Part shown: positions 36,936 through 48,920 of the stretch, piece by piece
How the letters are laid out: the number at the start of each line of letters is the position of its first letter
Position numbering within the stretch: the first letter of the stretch is position 1
Source: Paratrimastix pyriformis
Lineage: Eukaryota > Preaxostyla > Paratrimastigidae
Direction of reading: 5' to 3'
DNA length: 64,000 nucleotides
NCBI GenBank assembly: GCA_027972325.1
Contig: JAPMOS010000008.1
Span: forward strand, 428,001-492,000
The notes under the pieces: model-generated
What the model saw: only the letters and a program-made list of their open reading frames with translations
Told to the model about the DNA's origin: nothing
Databases searched by the model: none
Translations under genes and position numbers: made by a program

Positions 36936-38957
36936 ATGTCGATGCAAAGGATCAAGGAGATTGAACGCATCAACCAGAGAGAACTTGATGCAGGTATTCG
37001 GGTTGGTCAAGGTTCTTGGCATGACCAATATCGCGACTGCGCCTACATTTTTTACAAAGGCTTCCCGTTCGAACTGAACGAAGGTGATGTCCTGACTATT
37101 TTTTCACAGTCTGTCTTTGTTTCTCAGACTCCCCGACAACCGCCCGATCATCTTCTCAGATATGGTGAGATCGAAGATCTGAACTTCGTCCGAGACAAGG
37201 AGTCCGGGAAGTCAACTGGTTTTGGCTTTGTGAAATACGAGGACCAGCGTAGTACTATTCTGGCCGTTGACAACCTCAATGGGACAAAGGTCGCGTCTCC
37301 CCTTTTCACCGCGCTGACCCCCCGCAGATCATGGGCCGGCTCATTCATGTCGACCACGTGAAGGATTACCGATTTAAAAAGGACAAAGAAACAGGGGTCT
37401 GCATTGACTTTACACGGTGCAAACCCGATCTGACCCCAACCCAGATGCCCATCGTGCCCGACAAGCCCTGGCTGGCCCAGCCTGCGGACCCGACCCCGGA
37501 GAAGCCCGCCAGCAAGAAGGAGCACAAACACCACCACAAGCACAAGCACGCCGAGGCTGGGGAAGAAGGCGAGGCGAAGGAGCACAAACACAAGCACAAA
37601 CACAAGCACCACATCAAGGAGGAGGCCGGAGCTGATGCCCCAGCCACGGGCCCGGCCACGGCCGGTGCCCCTCCGAAGGAGCGCAATCACCACAAGCACC
37701 ATCACCGGGGTGAGGCAGACGAGCCCCACTTTGAAGATGACGCCCGTCGGGTCGAGGACCAGTTCACCGTCGACGAAGAGCTGGTCTGTCGGCTCACCCG
37801 CCCACCCAACCAGAGACCTCGCCCGCACCCGCACCCCCGTTCGTATCACTCTGGGCGTCGTACCCTTGCGATGGGCGCCTGGCGTAAGGCCGAACGCAGA
37901 TCAACCCCATGCCCCCACCCGCCCCGCCTCCGCGGCTCCTCGTCTCATGCGTCGAGCGCCGGCGGTGGTGGTGGCGGCGCTCTGCTGTTGCTGCTGCTGC
38001 TGCTGTGCTGCTTGGCGTGTGGGGCGGGGGGGCCTGGAGGGCCGGGGATGGGGAGGGCATCCCTTGTGTTTATGGATGGGCCATCCGCCCGTGGCGCTGG
38101 CAGGCCCATCAAAGGCCTCGGGAGACATATGATATGCACACATATGCACAGACGCACACAGTGACTCGCCCCGGACCTCAGCCCCAGCGCGCACTTGACA
38201 CACAGTCTTCTTTCTTCCCTAGGCCGAGCGCGAGCGGCAGGCGCGCGTGAAGCGGCTTCGAGAAGGCGAGGAGCAGCTGCCTTCGCCCCCCCCGGTCGCC
38301 TCGGCCGCCCCCGCATCAGCCCCACGCCAGCAACCTCTACCCCCGCTTCGTGGTGACCGGCTTTCTGGCAAACGAGCCCGTTCGCCGCTCCCACGTTCCC
38401 CCTCGCCTGCGCCCCCCGTTGCCCCGCCACCCTCCCCTGTCCCCCAGCTGCGACCAGACGCACCCTCGGCCGGCAGCGGCCGCCCCGACAGGCACATCCG
38501 CCCGCGCCACGACTCGCCTCCCCCGCCTCCCCCGCCGCCTCCACCACCTCCTCCAGCGTCACAGCGAGCGCCCGCCTCTTCCGCCCGGGGACCCTCCTCC
38601 AGGTTGCCCTCACCCCCTCGCCCCCGCAGCCGCTCCCCTTCGACCCGCCCTCCCCGCTCCAGCCCCGCAGCCCCGCCCTCGCGCGACTCGCGCCCGCCGG
38701 TGGGCCCACCGGCGAATGCTGCCCCCTCCGCCTCCTCGCGGCTCCGCAGCCCCCCACGGCGCCGCAGCCCCCCACGGCGCCGCAGCCCCCCACGGCGCCG
38801 CTCGCGCTCGCCACCGACCCGGCCCCTCAGCAGGCGGCCCTCATCCCGGTCCCGGTCGCGCTCCTCGCGCCGTTCGGGATCCTCGTCGGCCTCGTCCCGC
38901 TCCTCCTCGCGCTCGTCCCGGTCGCCCTCCCGGTCGCCCCGACGGTCCCGAAGGTGA
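36936..38957 (+). CDS. RBMX2: RNA-binding protein RBMX2 (Ist3/Snu17 family) with His-rich and RS tails
   Basis: Spliceosomal RRM protein of the RES complex. Exons 36936-37108, 37160-37289, 37328-37783 and 38223-38957 encode 497 residues. The RRM and flanks match closely: ELDAGIRVGQGSWHDQYRD, AYIFYKGFPFELNEGD (RNP2 area), SQYGEIEDLNFVRDKESGKS, TGFGFVKYEDQRSTILAVDN (RNP1) and GRLIHVDHVKDYR. Beyond the RRM is an unusual Lys/His-rich segment (HKHHHKHKH, HKHKHKHKHH, HHKHHHRG; about residues 160-240). A 439-nt intron with a CTG run follows, then a Pro-rich region and a C-terminal Arg/Ser domain (SRSRSSRRSGSSSASSRSSS). Animal RBMX2 has a Lys/Glu/Arg-rich tail, so the His-rich form is a local feature. 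Confidence 0.93.
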
Positions 38958-39198
38958 GCAACAGCAGCCCCCCCAAAGGGACCTCCACCGCACGCCGGGC
39001 CACCCCGTCGACCGTACCGCCGCTGTTATTCCGTCCGATCGCCACCCCCACCTCACCGGAGGAGGAAGCGCGTGCAAAATACAAAGAAGACAGCAAGGGC
39101 CCGCGGCCGACGAGATGATGAATGTAAAGAACCATGGATGGATGAGGACGTAGATGGGAGAGAGGGGAACAACAGAAGGAGAGCCACCGCTTCCTCGC
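38958..39198. other. Convergent intergenic region
   Basis: Between the stop codons of RBMX2 and alpha-galactosidase, relatively AT-rich. I see no gene or clear polyadenylation signal. Confidence 0.5.
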
Positions 39199-41154
39199 TC
39201 AAGAGTCGCATTCGCAGGGCGCACGCACACACATGCGGGTGCAGGCCGGGCGCAGGGTGATCATCACGGCCGAGCGGGCCGGAACCTAAACCCCCATCGC
39301 CGCCGCCACCCCAACCGACCAGTCGAAGGTAATGATGAACACGAGCCCCCGACCTCACCCTGGGGGAGGGACGCCAGCCGATTGGGGACCCGGACCTTGG
39401 CCGTGTACTGGCCCTGGAAGGTGCCCAGGTCGGCGTGGGCCCAGAGGTCGCGCACCATGGCCGCCGTGACCTGGCCGGCCGGGGTGCCCGGGACCGGGGG
39501 CAGGTCGGCCAGTTTGAGGGTCACGTCCCGGGGCTTGGCCTCGTCACGGTTGAGCAGCACCGCCGCGTACATGCCGCCCGTGAGGGGCCTGGCACAGGCC
39601 AAGGAAGGTCAGGTGCGAGCGAAGACACCAACCCCTGCCCCCCCTGCCCCGGGGGGAGGGTGTTGAGGAGCGCAGACCGGGCCCAGACTTCCTGCTCCTT
39701 GAGGAAGGACTGCCAGATACGGGTGCCCTGGATGCCCAGGGGGTCCTGGTTGACGGCGATCACCTCCCCGTTCAGCAGGATCTCCCGGGTGGCCGCAGTC
39801 ATCTTCCGCACGTCGTTTCCTGCCCACCCAAGCAAGTACCATCGGCGGTGAGCGAGGAGGAGGGGGGCGCGGGGGGCTGGGGGGATGTCGACCTGCGATG
39901 AGGGGCGAGTTGAGCAGGGCCCACAGGGAGAAGTGGGCCTGGTAGTGCCCGTCGGGCTGGCCGCCCATGCCCACCACCAGCATGTCCTGGCCCGGCGCCC
40001 GGCGCCCGACACCCGGAGGCACGATGAGGAATGGGACGCAGGTGGGGCCACCCAACGCATGTCGCCCCGTCGGGATGCAAGAGGGCCGGGTCGGACCATG
40101 TCGTTCCAGCCGCCCGGCCCGGAGAAGCCCGTGATGGCGGCCTGGGCCTCGAGGATGTACGTCCACCGGTCCCACGAGTCGCTGATGTCTGGACGACACG
40201 TAAGGCGGCCGAGGAGTTCGATCAGGCGGGGAACGCAAAGAGGGGCGCGGGGGGGGGGGGGGGGACGGGTGGGCCGACCGTTTGTGGTGCGCCACATGTT
40301 GCCCGTGGTGGGCCCCTGCGTGGCCATCCGCCCCGGGGTATGAGCCGCTGCAAGGGAAGAGAGTCTACAGACCCAGGTCCAGACTTCCTTCAGGCCGTAC
40401 TCGCAGATGCTAAACGCCACCCCATCCACCACCAGCGCCACCATGAGACATCCACAGAAGAGGCGCCCTGCCGGAGGGGCGGCAGCGAGGAGCGTGCGGC
40501 GACCTGAGGACCATCGGATGCCCAGTGGCGTTGACGGCGTCGCGGAGGACCGGGTACGAGACGCGCGGGTCCTGGCCCAGCTCGACGGCGCACCAGTCCT
40601 GCTTCCTGGGACACATGGTCCCGTCAGCGCCCGAAGGGAGGCGGCGGCATACCGACCAAAAGTCCACGTCGTAGGATGCGAACAGTTCCGCGTCTTGTTT
40701 CTCGTAGTGGTACGAACCGGGGTACCCTTGGCAGGTCCACGCACCCGCCGCGTTGTACAAACCCAGCTTCATCCCCCGTTTGTGGAGGTAATCGGCCAAG
40801 TACCGGATGCCGTGGGGGAATTTGGCGGGGTCTTCGACAAGATACCCACTGGCGTTCCGTTGGTGCAAGCTCCAACAGTCGTCAATGTTCACATACACAT
40901 AACCGGCATCACGCATCCCCTCGCTAATCATTTTTTCTTCAAGAAAGCAAGAAAACAGGGTAAAAATAGAAGTGCGGTCAGGAGGTGGAAACATGGGTGG
41001 GTGGACCTGCAGTCTCCAGAATGAGGGCTTCATTGATGTCGCAGCGAAAAGTATTCCAGCTTGACCACCCCATTGGAGGCGTGCGAGCAAGCCCATTATC
41101 CAGCGCCATGACAACAGCAACGCCGAACAAAACCACCAGACGCAAAAGCGTCAT
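39199..41154 (-). CDS. Alpha-galactosidase, GH27
   Basis: Secreted or lysosomal alpha-D-galactosidase. ATG at 41154 with a signal peptide ([17 protein letters not shown]) followed at once by the mature start [16 protein letters not shown]. Exon 1 (41154-41007) joins exon 2 (from 40936) as [23 protein letters not shown] and FWKQDWC follow; the Asp of QDWC is the predicted nucleophile, in a context where Y-D-W/N-C is usual. Later exons carry [36 protein letters not shown]+DMLVVG (acid/base region), [25 protein letters not shown] and the C-terminal beta-domain ending [13 protein letters not shown]. The predicted stop is 39201-39199. The G run at 40249-40264 is poly-C in one of its introns. Confidence 0.94.
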
Positions 41155-41231
41155 TTTGACGGATCAAATTCCCTTCCTCCTGTTGAGCAGGCTAAGTTAG
41201 CCTTCTTTCTTTTCGGCGCGGAAACTCCGCG

Positions 41232-44200
41232 ATGTCAGAGTCTCCTGGTGGTGGATCACCACAACACTCTTCCGACATTCCAATTCCGGGGGCTCCTGCT
41301 CTCCCCACGCGCAAAGAACGGAGCAACACTCTAGATTGCAGCACTCCGCCAACTTCTAACGTCGCGCCTCCTCCTCTTCCCCCTCGTAAAAAGGCCCTAC
41401 CTCCAGTCCCATCTTCCCCTCAGACGGGATTTTCCACAACTCCACAATCTCCTCCCCCAATTCTCCCCCAATCACCCCTGCTCAGTCCTCCTCCTCTCCC
41501 AGTCCAGTCTCCGCAACCGCCGCAATTGCCCCAGCATTCGCTGCCATCCCAACTTCCGGCCACTGCGATTGCTGTTGCTGCGGCCGCTGCAGGCGGCCAT
41601 GCCCCACCGCCCCTGCCTCCCCCACCCCAGCCAGGGATCGCCGCCCTCAAGTCGAACCCGCTCCCCCCACCATCCCTCTCATCGCAACACTCGTTCGTGA
41701 TGATGGTCTGGCCCGTTTTGGTGTCCTTTCGCCCACCCTCGTCGACGCCTTCGTCACCACCATTCGTCTTCATCCTCCTCCTCCCTCCTCTTCTTCTTCT
41801 TCTCCTCCTTCTGCTGCCCACGAGCAGCAGGGCCCCAAGTCGCCCGCCCAGCCTGGTGCCGCCGCCATGGCCGCCGCTGCCGCAGGCGCATCAAGTGTAC
41901 CCGTGCCGCCCCAGGTTTGAGCTGGCCGACACCTTCCCTCCCTCCACCCGCTGCCTGCCTCGCCCCTCTCGCACCGTCGACCTCACCCCACTGCATCGCC
42001 GCCGCCATGACCGGTGGGGTTCTCCAGGTGCCGCCACCTCCGCCGGCGGAGTTCGCAGAGGCCGATGACCCCGACGACGACGACGAGACGCCATCGCAGT
42101 CGCCCAGCCAGCTTTCCGTGCCCCTGGGGGGCCGGCTGGCGGGCACATCACCCGCTGGCACCTCGCCCCTGGCTGCCGCTTCCCCCGGGGCCGCGCCCGC
42201 CCTCCTGGGCAAGGTATACAGCCAGGCTGAAAGCCGTCCGTTCCACTCAGGGAATGGGGGACATGAGGGGAGAGCGGGGGTGGGGGGGAGGGGTGGGGGG
42301 TGAGGGTCATTCCGCAGCATGATTCTGACCGTCTTTCCCTCCCGCTCCGCTCTCGGCCGGCTGCGATTTTGGGACGCCTTGCCATCCCATCCGTGTGGCC
42401 CGCGCAGTCGTGCTGGACGGGGTCCGTCGCCCCCATCCTCCCAGCTCTCCTCCCTCTCCTCCCATCCTCTCCCCTCCCCTCCTTTCCCCGCCCGTGCTGA
42501 CCGCCTGTCCGCAACCCGCCGGGGCTGCCGCCGCAGGTGGAGAAGATGGGCTGGATGACCAAGGAGGGCCACATCGTGCACAACTGGAAGCAGCGCTGGT
42601 TCGTGCTGCGGGGGGCCTCGCTGCAGTACTACATCAACCAGCACAGCGACAAGATGCAGGGCTCCATCGACCTGGAGCGCTGCCAGGTGGCCCCCGCCTC
42701 CCGCAAGGACGGCAAGGTCGGCGCCCCCCGCCCACCCCCTGATGGGCCCCTCCATCCCCGCACGGTCCCGGCCGGGGCTGCCCTCATCTTGCCCGTCTCC
42801 GCCCGCACCCTGCCCCCCCCCCCCCCCCCCCCCCGCCCCGCCCCGCCCCGCCCCCATGGCCGCGTACCGGCCAGGAGTGCATGGAGCTGATCACCGACAA
42901 CCGGCGGCTCTACTTCCGGGGCGAGACGTCCGAAGACACCCACGACTGGGTCCGCCCCCCCCCCCCCCCCCCCCGCCCTGCCTGCTCCGGGGCATACCCC
43001 ACGCCCCGATAATTGCCGGCTGTGCGCCCGGGACTGACAATCCTTGCCGGCGCGCGGACTGGCGCTGTGTGGGTGGGGGGCAGGTGGTTGCGCTGAACAA
43101 CAAGATCGCCCAGGTGCAGTACCTCCGCAAGACCCAGCAGCAGCGCCGCAAGCCGCACCCGGGCGTGCTGACCTTCTTCAGGAGGCTCCACGTCCGTCTG
43201 CAGAGACCCCAGCCCCCAGCCCCAGCTCCAACAGCACCTCATCAACATCAACATCATCATCAGCATCAGCATCAGCATCAGCATCAGCATCAGCTTCAGC
43301 ATCAGCTTCAGCTTCAGCTTCAGCATCAGCATCGACATCAACCCCCCAAGCCATGCACGCACGCTCACTCACTCGCTGGTTCTCTCGGTTGCTCCGTGCG
43401 GGGGACGGGGCGGCGGGGACCACAGGCGCGCCAACTGGCCATGGTGGGGACGTCCCTGGGGGTGGATGAGATCACGGCCCTGGCCCAGCCGCTCTCCTTC
43501 CACACCCACCTCAGCCAGCTGGCCCTCACCCGCTGCGCCCTCACCAACGCCCACATGCCCGTCCGTCGGGCCCGCCTTCCCACCCGCGGTCTCCCCGGCC
43601 CCGGGCTCGCCTCCCTCCCTCCAATACCCCCCCCCCCCCCATTTCTCTTCCTAATGTGCTCTCCTGGGGCCGTGTGCATGCGTGTGCGTGTGCGTGTGCG
43701 TTTGCATGTATCGATAGCTGGTGGCCCGTGTGCTGGCGCATAACGCCACCATCGAGGCGCTGAGCCTGGACGGGAATTCCATCGGGGCCGAGGGCATCCT
43801 CTTCGTGGCCAAGGCCCGCCCCAGCCCGTCCCCAGCCTCCAACCCCCCCCCCCCCGATCGCAGAGAGACGCCCATCCTGACCACTGGAAATCCCCTTCAT
43901 CCCATCCCCGCCCCCGCCCCCGCCTCCCGCCCCCGCCCGGTCCCTGGCAGGCGCTCTGTGTGAATCGGTCCCTGCGGGCGATCAACCTCAACGACAACGC
44001 CCTCGGGGACGCGGGTGTGGCCCACATCGCGACCATGCTCTCCCGCCACGCCATGATCAACGTCCTCGGGCTGGCCGGTCCGCCTCCCCGTCCCCGTCCC
44101 CGTCCCCAATTCCACCGCCCGCCCGCTGGGTGCCAGTGTCCCCTCTCACACCCGGCGCCCGCTGACCCGATGTCTCTGTGTGGCGGTGTGGTCGCCGCGG

Positions 44201-46151
44201 TGGGTGGTGGGCCGACTGGGCAGGGAACAAGATCACCACGACGGGCGTGGCCACCCTCTGCAAGCAGCTCAGCGCCACCCCGCCCACCCGCCACTCGGCC
44301 CCCCGAGGGCCTCGACTACGTGGTGGTGGCCCCCCCGGTTGCCCGGCCGGCCTCCCTGCCGCCCGGGACACCCCCCGTCCCGCCGCCCTCGGTCTCCTCC
44401 CCCGGTTCCTCCCCCCAGCCGGCCGCCCCCGCGTCCGCACCGGCAGCCCAGCCTCCCGCGTCAGCCCCCGCGACGCCCTCTCCCGCCGCCCCGGCAACTC
44501 CGGCGGTCATCGCTGCCGCCGCTTCGCCGGCGCCTTCATCGTTGGGCGACGCGTCCCCGGCGCCCGCCGTCTCTGCCGCCATCTCAGCAGCGCCGGCGCC
44601 GGCAGCCGCAGGCGGGCCACCTGCCCAGCTGCAGCGGACCTCGTCGACCGTCTCGTCGGCCTCGTCTCTGCAGAACCCGCTCCTGCCCGCCGGCCCGGGG
44701 TCGGCCGCCGTGCCCAAGGTGCCCTCGATGGGCTCCCTGGCCGGCGGCGGGGGCAGCGGCGTGGGTAGCGGGGCCGCCGACCAGGCGGACGATCTCATCT
44801 CCGAGTCGGACTCCGAGGCCCCGGGCTCGCACGGTCCGCGCTGTGCGTGTCTTCGTGTGTCTTCGTGTGCCTTCGTGTGCCTTCGTGTGCCTTCGTGTGC
44901 CTTCGTGTGCCTTCGTGTGCCTTCGTGTGCCTTCGTGTGCCTTCGTGTGCCTTCGTGTGCCTTCGTGTGCCTTCGTGTGCCTTCGTGCCTCGTCGCTCGG
45001 CGGCGCCCTGGCTCGTCATCGGCCCGTCCGCGCCACCGTCGATCATGGCCCTGGTGCCTCCCCCCACCTTGTCTCTGCCCCTGCCCCTCCCACCCCCCGG
45101 ACGGACAGAGTCGGACAGCCTCGGCAGGCGGTGGAGCATCTGCTGGCCGGCCCCGCCCCGCCCGTGGAGATCCAGCCCTCGCCCCTGACCCGCCGCGCCA
45201 CGGTGGACAGCGCCGCCGCGGCCATGGCCCTGGAGGCGGCCCGGGGCATGGGCACGGCCCCGGCCCCCGTGCCCACGACCATCATGGGGGCACCCCAACC
45301 CAAGGCAGGGCCCGAGGGCGCCGCCCTGCCTCCGCAGCCGCACCAGGCCGCCCCGGCTGAGGCGGCGCCCGCAGCTGCCATTCAGGTCGGTGCCGCGCCG
45401 CCTCCGCACCCTGAGTTCGCAGGCGCTGCCGGCAATCGGCTGCCCCCATTCTCTCCGTGTGCGTGACGCCGGCCACACTCTGACGGGCGGTACCCCCCCC
45501 CCCCCCCCCACCCCCAGATCGGTGACCCGGTCCCCGTGGCTGCCGCCCCCCCTGCGAGCGGCTACGACCTGCCCGTGCTGGAGCTCTCCAACAACCTGCT
45601 CGACGAGCGGGCCGCGGCCGAGGTGAGCGCCCTCATCCGCACCAACAGGCACGTCACCTCCCTCCGCCTCGCAGGTCCGTGCTCCATCCCCCGCCCATCC
45701 AGTGTCACCCCCCTCCCCCTGTGGCGCTTCTCCGGCGCTCACTCCCGGCGCGCACTTCCCCGGGGATGTGCTGGTGTCATGGGGGCATCCAGGGAACAAC
45801 CTGGGACGGGAGGGCGCCCGGGTCCTGGCGGCGGCCCTGGAGTCCGAGGCGTGCGCGGTGACCTCGCTGGACCTCTCGTCCAACCACATCGGCAACACGG
45901 GCGTCCTCGCCATCGCCCGGGTCCTCGCGGTCCGCCCGCTGTGCCCTCTGTGCTGTGCCCGCTGTCCGCTGTGCCAGTGTGTCTGACAATTCGTCCCTCC
46001 CCTCTGGGTTCGGCAGAAATCGAAAACCCTCGCCCGAATCGAGCTGGGCGACAACGACCTGGGCTTCGATGCCCTCAACGCCCTGGCCCTCTCCGTACAA
46101 GCCTTCAACATGGCCGACCTCGAGTTCTCCCGCGCTCCGCCCGCCTCATGA
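41232..46151 (+). CDS. PH domain-leucine-rich-repeat protein
   Basis: Unrecognised orthology; a clear architecture is visible. The N-terminus is Pro-rich with SH3-ligand-like motifs (PPPLPPRKKALPPVP). A PH domain is spread over three exons (about 42539-43190): EKMGWMTKEGHIVHNWKQRW, FVLRGASLQYYI, SIDLERCQV, ECMELITDNRRLYFRGE and THDW. Nuclear RanGAP/NLR-type leucine-rich repeats follow: GTSLGVDEITALAQPL, LVARVLAHNATIEALSLDGN, LRAINLNDNALGDAGVAHIA, GNKITTTGVATLCKQL, then after an Ala/Pro-rich linker LPVLELSNNLLDERAAAE, GNNLGREGARVLAAALE, TSLDLSSNHIGNTGVLAIA and LARIELGDNDLGFDA. Most donors are GTCCGC/GTCCGT and many introns hold poly-C. It resembles actin-regulatory PH-LRR proteins in layout, but function is inference. 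Confidence 0.8.
42813..42834. repeat. 22-nt C run in a PH-LRR intron
   Basis: Inside the intron between the PH exons ending RKDGK and beginning ECMELI. A second C run, 42956-42974, begins six bases after the next donor (GTCCGC). Confidence 0.9.
43240..43342. repeat. (CATCAG)n repeat in a PH-LRR intron
   Basis: CATCAG/CTTCAG hexamer repeat between the PH and first LRR exons. The His/Gln- or Ser/Ala-rich translations are artefacts. Confidence 0.85.
44850..44992. repeat. Decamer tandem repeat (CTTCGTGTGC)n in a PH-LRR intron
   Basis: About 14 nearly identical 10-bp units. Because 10 is not a multiple of 3, three units give a 10-residue period and all three frames read the same peptide. The donor GTCCGC at about 44836 and an acceptor near 45107 place it in an intron. 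Confidence 0.9.
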
Positions 46152-46525
46152 GTGGCGAATGGCGAGAAGGAGGCTGCCTCGTCGCCGGAAGGGAGCCTAT
46201 GCGCGGGGGGGGGGGGGGGGGGGGGGTCTCCCTGTAGTTATCATCGGTGGTTTGTGGCCGTGTGGTGTGCGTCCGCCTGTCGTGGCGAGCGCCCCGCCGT
46301 GTGCCGTGCGTGTGCCGTGCCTGGGGCATTTGATTTGGGATCGGGAGTGTTTCCTCGGTAATAAATCCTCTCTCCAACAACCTCGCTTTCTCTTTCTTCT
46401 GAGTGTTTTCATGTCTCCGTTCGTGTCCGTGTCCGTGTCCGTGTCCGTGTCCTGTTCATGTCCGTGCCCATTGGTGTGCGAGAAGAAATGGCGGACACCG
46501 CTCTTCGTGACCCATCGCCGATCTG
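46152..46525. other. Convergent intergenic region
   Basis: Between the PH-LRR stop and the stop of the AspA/AstE-like gene. It contains a 22-nt G run (46205-46226, poly-C on the minus transcript strand), an AATAAA at about 46360 positioned as a possible plus-strand polyadenylation signal, and a (GTGTCC)n tract near 46425-46450. No gene is seen. Confidence 0.55.
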
Positions 46526-47663
46526 TCATCGGGCGGCGCCCTTGCCTGCCGCCGTTCGGCGGCCTCGTGTCCATGAGGAGCAAGGGGCTGCAAAGGCGCC
46601 AGGGTCGGCCAGCCAGCCGACTCGGACCAGCTCGTACTGGGGAACGGCGCCCGGGGCAGAGAGTTGCGACAAGACCACGCCACGCCTTTGGCTGACAGGG
46701 TAGATCACCTTGGTGATGCAGTCCCCGGCTAGGCTGTAGACTTTGCCCAATTGCTGCCCGGGCTCGATGATCTCCCCCGGGCTGCAGATGAGCTCGGGCA
46801 AACCGGCGCAGGGAGACCGAACCCAGTTCACGCCGCCGCAGATGAGGGGTGATCGAGACGAGAGTGGGTGGCCTGGCACTGGCGTTGGTCGATCAAGGTC
46901 GCCCAGGAATTCCGCGAGACCGGCGACAGTTTGGCGGGTTTGGTCTGGGGCGAGGGTCAACGCGCTGCCCACTTCGATGCACACCGAGTGAATCCCGAAT
47001 TCGGAGAACGCAGCATGACGCATGGATCCCGCCGGAGAAGGCTGGTGAACAACAATCGGCACTCGGAGCTTGTGGGCCATGCGGACGGCGACTGGATCGG
47101 TTAAATCTACCGGAGAACCAGCGAGAAATGTGACAAAGAATCTAAACCGCAAGACCTGCTCGGATGTGAAGAGCTGATTTGTGAACTCGGGAGACCGCGT
47201 GAAGGTCGATGAGAAGGTCAAGCTGGGAAACATAGGAGTGCAGAAAACGCCGGGCATACTCAGCAACGAAACCTCGGCGCGAAAGAAGAAATTCCCGGTT
47301 GAGGTCCTTCCCGCGCCAAAGACGAGTGGCCTGGAGAAACCCTTCGATGTTGACGACTGGGAAGCCCACAAGGACACCCGACTCAATTTTGATGGAACCT
47401 TCTCTCAATTCGCGGAAGAGATTCGCCAAAACGAAGCAACCGTTGCTTTCGTCTCCATGAATGGCAGCGGTGATGCCCACAATCGGTCCATCTCGTTGCG
47501 TGTTGTGGACAAGACAGGGAATCTCGAGAGGTCGCGTGAGAGAATCTGCAAGTGGATCTTCACCACTCCAAACAGTTGAGAGGTTGAAAAACCCACTTTT
47601 CACCTGTTTAAATGGCAAATGCGTGGGTAGGTGCCCAGGGATTGTCAAAATTGAAAGGTCCAT
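46526..47663 (-). CDS. Succinylglutamate desuccinylase/aspartoacylase-family (M14) zinc enzyme
   Basis: Zinc-dependent carboxypeptidase-like amidohydrolase of the AstE/AspA family; the substrate is unknown. ATG at 47663. Visible hallmarks are ITAAIHGDESNGC (zinc His and Glu), FPVVNIEGFL, GKDLNREF (substrate Arg/Asn region) and LLIDLHAVS (zinc His). Later segments include DPVAVRMAHKLRVPIVVHQP, FGIHSVCIEVGSA (the catalytic Glu is the likely E) and the C-terminal beta domain (ICSPGEIIEPGQQLGKVYSL). Bases about 47130-47170 are probably intron. Most of the gene is AT-richer than its neighbours. Its start codon lies only 48 bp from that of syntaxin-5. It could serve amino-acid deacylation, but nothing nearby narrows this. 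Confidence 0.85.
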
Positions 47664-47711
47664 AATAACCTCTTGGGATATCCCGACTCGGTCCAATTTT
47701 CCGCTGTGTTC
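47664..47711. promoter_or_regulatory. 48-bp divergent promoter, AspA-like gene/STX5
   Basis: The complete distance between two divergent ATG codons. It is AT-rich with an AATTTTCCG element; no TATA box is seen. Confidence 0.5.
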
Positions 47712-48920
47712 ATGGACCGAACTCGCGAGTTTACGGACAGTGTTGAATCATTCAAAAGGAGACAAGCACTCTCTTCTTCTACGGGCGCACCTACACTTGG
47801 TGTTCGCGCTCAAAAGCCACCCAAGTCGCGTGTCTTCGTGACAGCTTCGCAAATCGCCCGGAATCTGGGGCATATTGGGATCAACGTCAAGAAGCTCGCA
47901 GATTTATCGAAAACTAGTGACCCATTTAAGGACTGCGAAGTCCGCATCGAAGAACTCTCCGGCACCATCAAGTTGGATCTGGACACCCTGAAAGCACAGA
48001 TTGACGGTCTCCCCAAGTTGCTCTCCGAGTGTCGGAACGCACACAGCCGAGCGCATTGCGAGCAAATCATCGAACAGCTCAGAATGAGGCTTGCCAACGT
48101 CACCCAAAAGATGAAAACCATCCTGACGTCCCGCTCCGAGGTCTGGCTCCCCCTTTTGGGCGGTCTGACGATCCCCTGCAGGCCCTGAGGTTGCAACAAG
48201 AGAGGCGAGATCAATTTTGCGCCACGACAACCCCATCCGTTCTGAGCCACAGGAGTCTGGACGCTCTCGTTTCACCGGCCTCTGAACCATCGCCCCCGCA
48301 CAGGGGGCCTCGGCGCAGCGGGCGGTTCGCAGCCCTACAACATTTACAGTGGCGATCCAGCACTGGGAGGGCCAGCTGCTGCTGCTGCCAGCGGGGGTTC
48401 CGACTTCGCGGTGGCTCTGCCCGAGGATGACCTGACCCCGCTCCAGCAAACCCAGGTGGCATATCATGCCTCCCGAACACAGGTCGGCCTCCTCTTCCTC
48501 CTTTCCATATGCCACTGCGGCTTTCTTACTCCGTGACCCCTGGCCCTTCCCCTCTCTCACCCATCCCTCACCTCCCCATACTCCTTGTCCACACTCCTCC
48601 ACTGCTCCAGTCGATGACCCGGGTTCAGCGGACCCTGGCCGAGATCGGCCGCATGTTCCAGGACTTCACACAGCTCGTCTATTCGCAGGGTGAGCAGCTG
48701 CGAATGTCTGCCCGCGCCCCGTCTCCATCCCCCCCTGATGGCATCTCCCCGCCCCGGCAGCATCGACGACAACCTCGACCACACCCTGGACAATCTCGAG
48801 GCGGCCACGGGGGAGCTGAAGACCGCCCAGAAGAAGATCTCGAGCAACCGATGGCTGATCATCAAGATCCTGCTGATCATCGTCGCCTTCCTGCTCGTCT
48901 TCGGGCTCCTCTTCAGGTGA
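47712..48920 (+). CDS. STX5: Syntaxin-5/Sed5 Qa-SNARE
   Basis: Golgi Qa-SNARE for ER-Golgi and intra-Golgi fusion. Exons 47712-48140, 48182-48254, 48304-48482, 48611-48705 and 48761-48920 encode 311 residues. The N-terminus MDRTREFTDSVESFKRRQ is the Sed5 peptide that binds the SM protein Sly1. The Habc region includes IARNLGHIGINVKKLADLS, RIEELSGTIKLDLDTLKAQI and RLANVTQKMKTILTSRSE. A Gly/Ala-rich linker precedes the SNARE helix (TRVQRTLAEIGRMFQDFTQL, then SIDDNLDHTL-like core and SSNRWLIIKILLIIVAFLLV as tail anchor). The donors are GTCTGG, GTCTGG, GTCGGC and GTCTGC. Base composition rises sharply in GC from exon 1 to exon 5. Confidence 0.95.

Noticed and set aside
43365-44294. Minus-strand gene opposite the PH-LRR exons
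   Set aside because: High GC removes stop codons on the antisense strand; the plus-strand LRR pattern is the real signal.
44836-45107. Repeated CLRVPSCAFV peptide in the PH-LRR frame
   Set aside because: A 10-bp tandem repeat yields this peptide in every frame; donor GTCCGC and a downstream acceptor bracket it as an intron.
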